34,787 bases of DNA, taken from the NCBI GenBank assembly GCA_020846775.1, contig JADLDG010000058.1:1-34787 (forward strand), written 5' to 3'. The notes under the pieces were generated by a model that was not told the origin of the DNA, ran no database searches, and worked only from the letters and a program-made list of their open reading frames with translations. Position 1 is the first letter of the stretch. Every line of letters begins with the position of its first letter. The position numbers and the translations under genes are program-made. Shown piece after piece: positions 32,077-34,787 of the stretch. This DNA comes from Nitrospirota bacterium. Lineage in GTDB: Bacteria; Nitrospirota; 9FT-COMBO-42-15; HDB-SIOI813.

Positions 32077-34200
32077 TTATATCTTGAATTTATTAGCCTG
32101 GGAGTCAAGCAATTCTGACTGTTGCGCAAGAAGATTAACCGCAGTTGCCATTTCAGACGCAATGTCTACACTGCTCTGGGTAATACTGCGGATTTCCTCA
32201 GAAAAGTTCTGTATTTTCTGGCTCTCTTTTGCCTGATCATTCGAAGCAATGACTATTTCCTGAATCTTCGTACTCACATTCGCCATGGTTTCGGCTATCT
32301 GTCCGCTGCCAACCGCCTGCTCGTTCGTAGCCCTTCTGACCATCTTCGCAATCTCGCGGATCCTCTCAGTTGCGGCAACAATTACATGTGTACCGGCATT
32401 CTGCTCCTGGGTAGCATGTGCAATATATTTTATCATTGAGTTGACATTCGTTATAGAGTCGGTCACTTCTTTAATGCTTCTGGCCTGTTCAGTAGTAGAC
32501 TGTTCAATTAACTTATTCATTACCATAGAATCTTTTGCGCTCTTAAGTATCTTGGATAATGCCGCATCTGATTCAATAGACAACTTGCTCCCATCATCAA
32601 CACTCCTTGAGACCTCCTTTGTCAAAATAACGGCATCACCCACTTCCCTCTGTACATCTTCAATAAGCTGGGCTATCTCTTTTGTTGATACAGCCGTCTT
32701 TTCGGCAAGTTCTTTAATCTCATCAGCCACAACTGCAAATCCACGTCCGTATTCTCCCGACTGCGCCGCAAGAATGGCGGCATTTAATGCAAGAAGCCCT
32801 GTCTGGTCTGTTACCTCATCAATGATGGTTAATATACCTCCTATCTCAGCAGACCTTCTGCCTAGTTCACTTATTACCTGTGATAGCTTACCCATGGTTG
32901 ATCGTATATTATCCATTCCCTCCATTGTCTTCCTGACTGACTGTTGTCCAACCAATGCTGCATCTTCACTAACCTTTTCCGATAAGAGCGCCGCTTTTTT
33001 TGCACTCTCCTCAACAGTTCCAATGGATAAGTTAATTTCCTGCACTGTCAAGACGGTTCTTTCTGCGGAGTCTGCAAGGATATCAGCGTGATCTGCGATT
33101 TGCTTAATAGATGCCGACATTTCAAGAATTGCAGATGACGTTTCCTCCACAGACGACTCAAGCACCTCGGTATTATCAGCTACCGCTTTTATTGTAGATT
33201 CCATTTCAAGAATTGCTGAAGATGATGACATGACGCTGGTAGACAACATGTCAATACTATCCGCCACATCCCGTATTGATGTATTTATACCATTTATTGA
33301 ATCAGATATCTTTTCTATAGATTGTGACTGTTTTTTTGCCCCCTCACTCACGTTGTTTGAGCTCAGGCTGATACGGTGCGACGCAAAAACTACATGTTTT
33401 GATGCATCCTGAACACTCTTTAACATGTCTTTCAGGCTGCCAACCATCTTTTTAAATGAATTTCCAAGGACACCAATTTCATCACTGGACACTATATCAA
33501 TTGAATGGCTGAAATCTCCTTCAGCTACAATCGTGACCGCCCCTGCCATATCCAGAATCGGTCTGATAATCATTTTCACAAAGGCGGATGCTATGCCAAT
33601 AGACAGCAATATTATCACTGCGGTAATGAATATGCTTACTATCAGTGTGTTTCTTAACTCAGCATTCAGAGAACTAAGAGATACACCTAGTCTTACAGAC
33701 CCGGCAATATCATTATTAGCCTCCCCATCCATTGAAGAAACTCCTTTTTTAACTACTGGAACAACGATGTCATAAAAAGAATTACCTTTTCCAATCGTCA
33801 TCAAAGAAACCTTATTTTCAAGGTGGACATAACTATCTGCAGGAGAGAAGGGTTTAACAATTTTTCTCGCATTAAGCGGGTCCCTATATGCCAATTCTCT
33901 TCCCTGACTATTATAAATAATTACATATGCTATATCTTTACGATTAATTACTCCTTCAATTAAAATACTTAATATTTCGGAATCCTCCATACTTATTCCG
34001 AAGACAGCATTATATGCTAATGCTTCAGCCAATATCTCGCCCTTCTCAATAAGTTTTGAATGTAATTGTTTTTCTGTCCTCTGAATAAAGAAGGACGCTG
34101 ACACAATTCCTGTTATGAGAAACAGTGCGCTTAACAAAATAATAAACTTAAGTCTAATACTTTTTAGTATAAAATTGAAGTAGGTCTGAAATTGCATCAT
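32077..34200 (-). CDS. Methyl-accepting chemotaxis protein
   Basis: A 707-residue transmembrane receptor. The first membrane helix is at about 15-35 (LKFIILLSALFLITGIVSASFF), with a periplasmic sensor of about 150 residues that reads as a single Cache-like or unknown fold. The second helix is at about 188-210 (TLIVSIFITAVIILLSIGIASAF), then a HAMP domain (PILDMAGAVTIVAEGDFSHSIDI) and a long coiled-coil signalling domain. The hairpin tip is intact: DQTGLLALNAAILAAQSGEYGRGFAVVADEIKELAEKTAVSTKEI, split here by description only at its core GRGFAVVADEI. There is no C-terminal pentapeptide for CheR tethering. No che genes are near. The ligand is unknown. The ATG has no clear ribosome-binding site. 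Confidence 0.93.
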   Translation of the reverse strand: MMQFQTYFNFILKSIRLKFIILLSALFLITGIVSASFFIQRTEKQLHSKLIEKGEILAEALAYNAVFGISMEDSEILSILIEGVINRKDIAYVIIYNSQGRELAYRDPLNARKIVKPFSPADSYVHLENKVSLMTIGKGNSFYDIVVPVVKKGVSSMDGEANNDIAGSVRLGVSLSSLNAELRNTLIVSIFITAVIILLSIGIASAFVKMIIRPILDMAGAVTIVAEGDFSHSIDIVSSDEIGVLGNSFKKMVGSLKDMLKSVQDASKHVVFASHRISLSSNNVSEGAKKQSQSIEKISDSINGINTSIRDVADSIDMLSTSVMSSSSAILEMESTIKAVADNTEVLESSVEETSSAILEMSASIKQIADHADILADSAERTVLTVQEINLSIGTVEESAKKAALLSEKVSEDAALVGQQSVRKTMEGMDNIRSTMGKLSQVISELGRRSAEIGGILTIIDEVTDQTGLLALNAAILAAQSGEYGRGFAVVADEIKELAEKTAVSTKEIAQLIEDVQREVGDAVILTKEVSRSVDDGSKLSIESDAALSKILKSAKDSMVMNKLIEQSTTEQARSIKEVTDSITNVNSMIKYIAHATQEQNAGTHVIVAATERIREIAKMVRRATNEQAVGSGQIAETMANVSTKIQEIVIASNDQAKESQKIQNFSEEIRSITQSSVDIASEMATAVNLLAQQSELLDSQANKFKI

Positions 34201-34259
34201 ATTTTCACGGGGTTAGTGGATCAATTATCGGACTTACTGATATGGCACTTAAGATAATA

Positions 34260-34319
34260 AAAAAGGGTGAAGATTCAATTATTGCGTTAATGCAATATAA
34301 TAGAACCGTCACCCTTTTT
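34260..34319 (-). terminator. Rho-independent terminator of the rRNA operon
   Basis: The 11-base perfect arms AAAAAGGGTGA (34260-34270) and TCACCCTTTTT (34309-34319) enclose 38 bases that contain a smaller hairpin (ATTGC/GCAAT). Read on the minus strand it ends in a T-run right after the 5S gene. Since the arms are A/T-flanked on both sides it could also act in the plus direction. Confidence 0.8.
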
Positions 34320-34327
34320 ACTTTAAT

Positions 34328-34444
34328 CCCGGCAGCCATCTACTTTCCCATGGCCTTACAACCATAGTATCATCGACCCAAGAGGGCTTAACTTCCGTGT
34401 TCGGTATGGGAACGGGTGTTGCCCCTCCGGTATTACCACCGGGA
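34328..34444 (-). rRNA. rrf: 5S ribosomal RNA
   Basis: On the minus strand the segment starts TCCCGGTGG, contains the invariant loop B/C sequence ACCCGTTCCCATACCGAACA and GAAGTTAAGC, and ends GGCTGCCGGG. Its ends pair to form helix I. The length of about 117 bases is normal. It follows the 23S gene by about 65 bases and is closed by the terminator at 34260-34319. Exact ends are uncertain by one to three bases. Confidence 0.95.
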
Positions 34445-34508
34445 AACTTATCTTAGTGCGGGGTTATACCCCTTTGTAAATACCAAATATACCAAAGGCA
34501 AATTTATA

Positions 34509-34787
<279 letters not shown>

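Noticed and set aside
32285-33091. A 268-codon plus-strand open frame
   Set aside because: It is the complement of the chemotaxis receptor's signalling domain, whose heptad pattern keeps the opposite strand free of stops.

Overview
The window is a gene-dense stretch of a bacterial chromosome from a Gram-negative organism: it encodes an outer-membrane barrel-type protein, RseP, and periplasmic TlpA- and Spy-like proteins. The moderate base composition, an AprAB/Sat/TusA-fused sulfite reductase set, DsrE-family sulfur-relay genes, a split B12-dependent methionine synthase and a C-rich/G-rich dispersed repeat all suggest a member of Nitrospirota or a deltaproteobacterium-like lineage, probably from an environmental assembly. 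This is inference. The partial 23S rRNA and the 5S rRNA at the right end would settle it.

Layout. (1) 1-6071, minus strand: the classic envelope/isoprenoid cluster uppS-cdsA-dxr-rseP-ispG-proS. proS runs off the left edge and carries an in-frame repeat insertion. (2) 6244-6915, plus: a LOG-family nucleotide hydrolase, convergent with glnE (6912-10073, minus). (3) 10129-11959, minus: a compact sulfur-relay operon, dsrE-like/dsrF-like/dsrH-like/tusA/dsrE2-like. (4) 12030-16633, minus: an outer-membrane protein, hflX (apparently starting at an ATT codon), a 31-residue membrane peptide, and a GAF-GGDEF-HD-GYP signalling protein. (5) 16664-23833, plus: a cysteine-free Rrf2 regulator, aprA, aprB, a double-cluster sulfite reductase fused to TusA, sat, then purC. 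(6) 23846-28676, minus: an ABC1/UbiB kinase-like protein, a Met/His-rich Spy-like protein, a TlpA thioredoxin and an ankyrin-repeat protein. (7) 28830-34200, minus: a MetH lacking its reactivation domain, that domain as a separate upstream gene, and a chemotaxis receptor. (8) 34260-34787: a rho-independent terminator, the 5S rRNA and the 3' end of a 23S rRNA, all minus strand.

Functionally, Sat makes APS from sulfate, AprAB reduces APS to sulfite, and the siroheme reductase takes sulfite to sulfide or a protein-bound sulfur. The TusA tail on the reductase, the free TusA and the DsrE-family proteins could pass that sulfur on. No dsrAB, dsrC, dsrMKJOP or qmo genes are present, so an assimilatory or mixed role fits better than sulfate respiration. 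No CRISPR array, complete insertion sequence, tRNA or prophage was seen, and no gap without a gene exceeds 300 bases.
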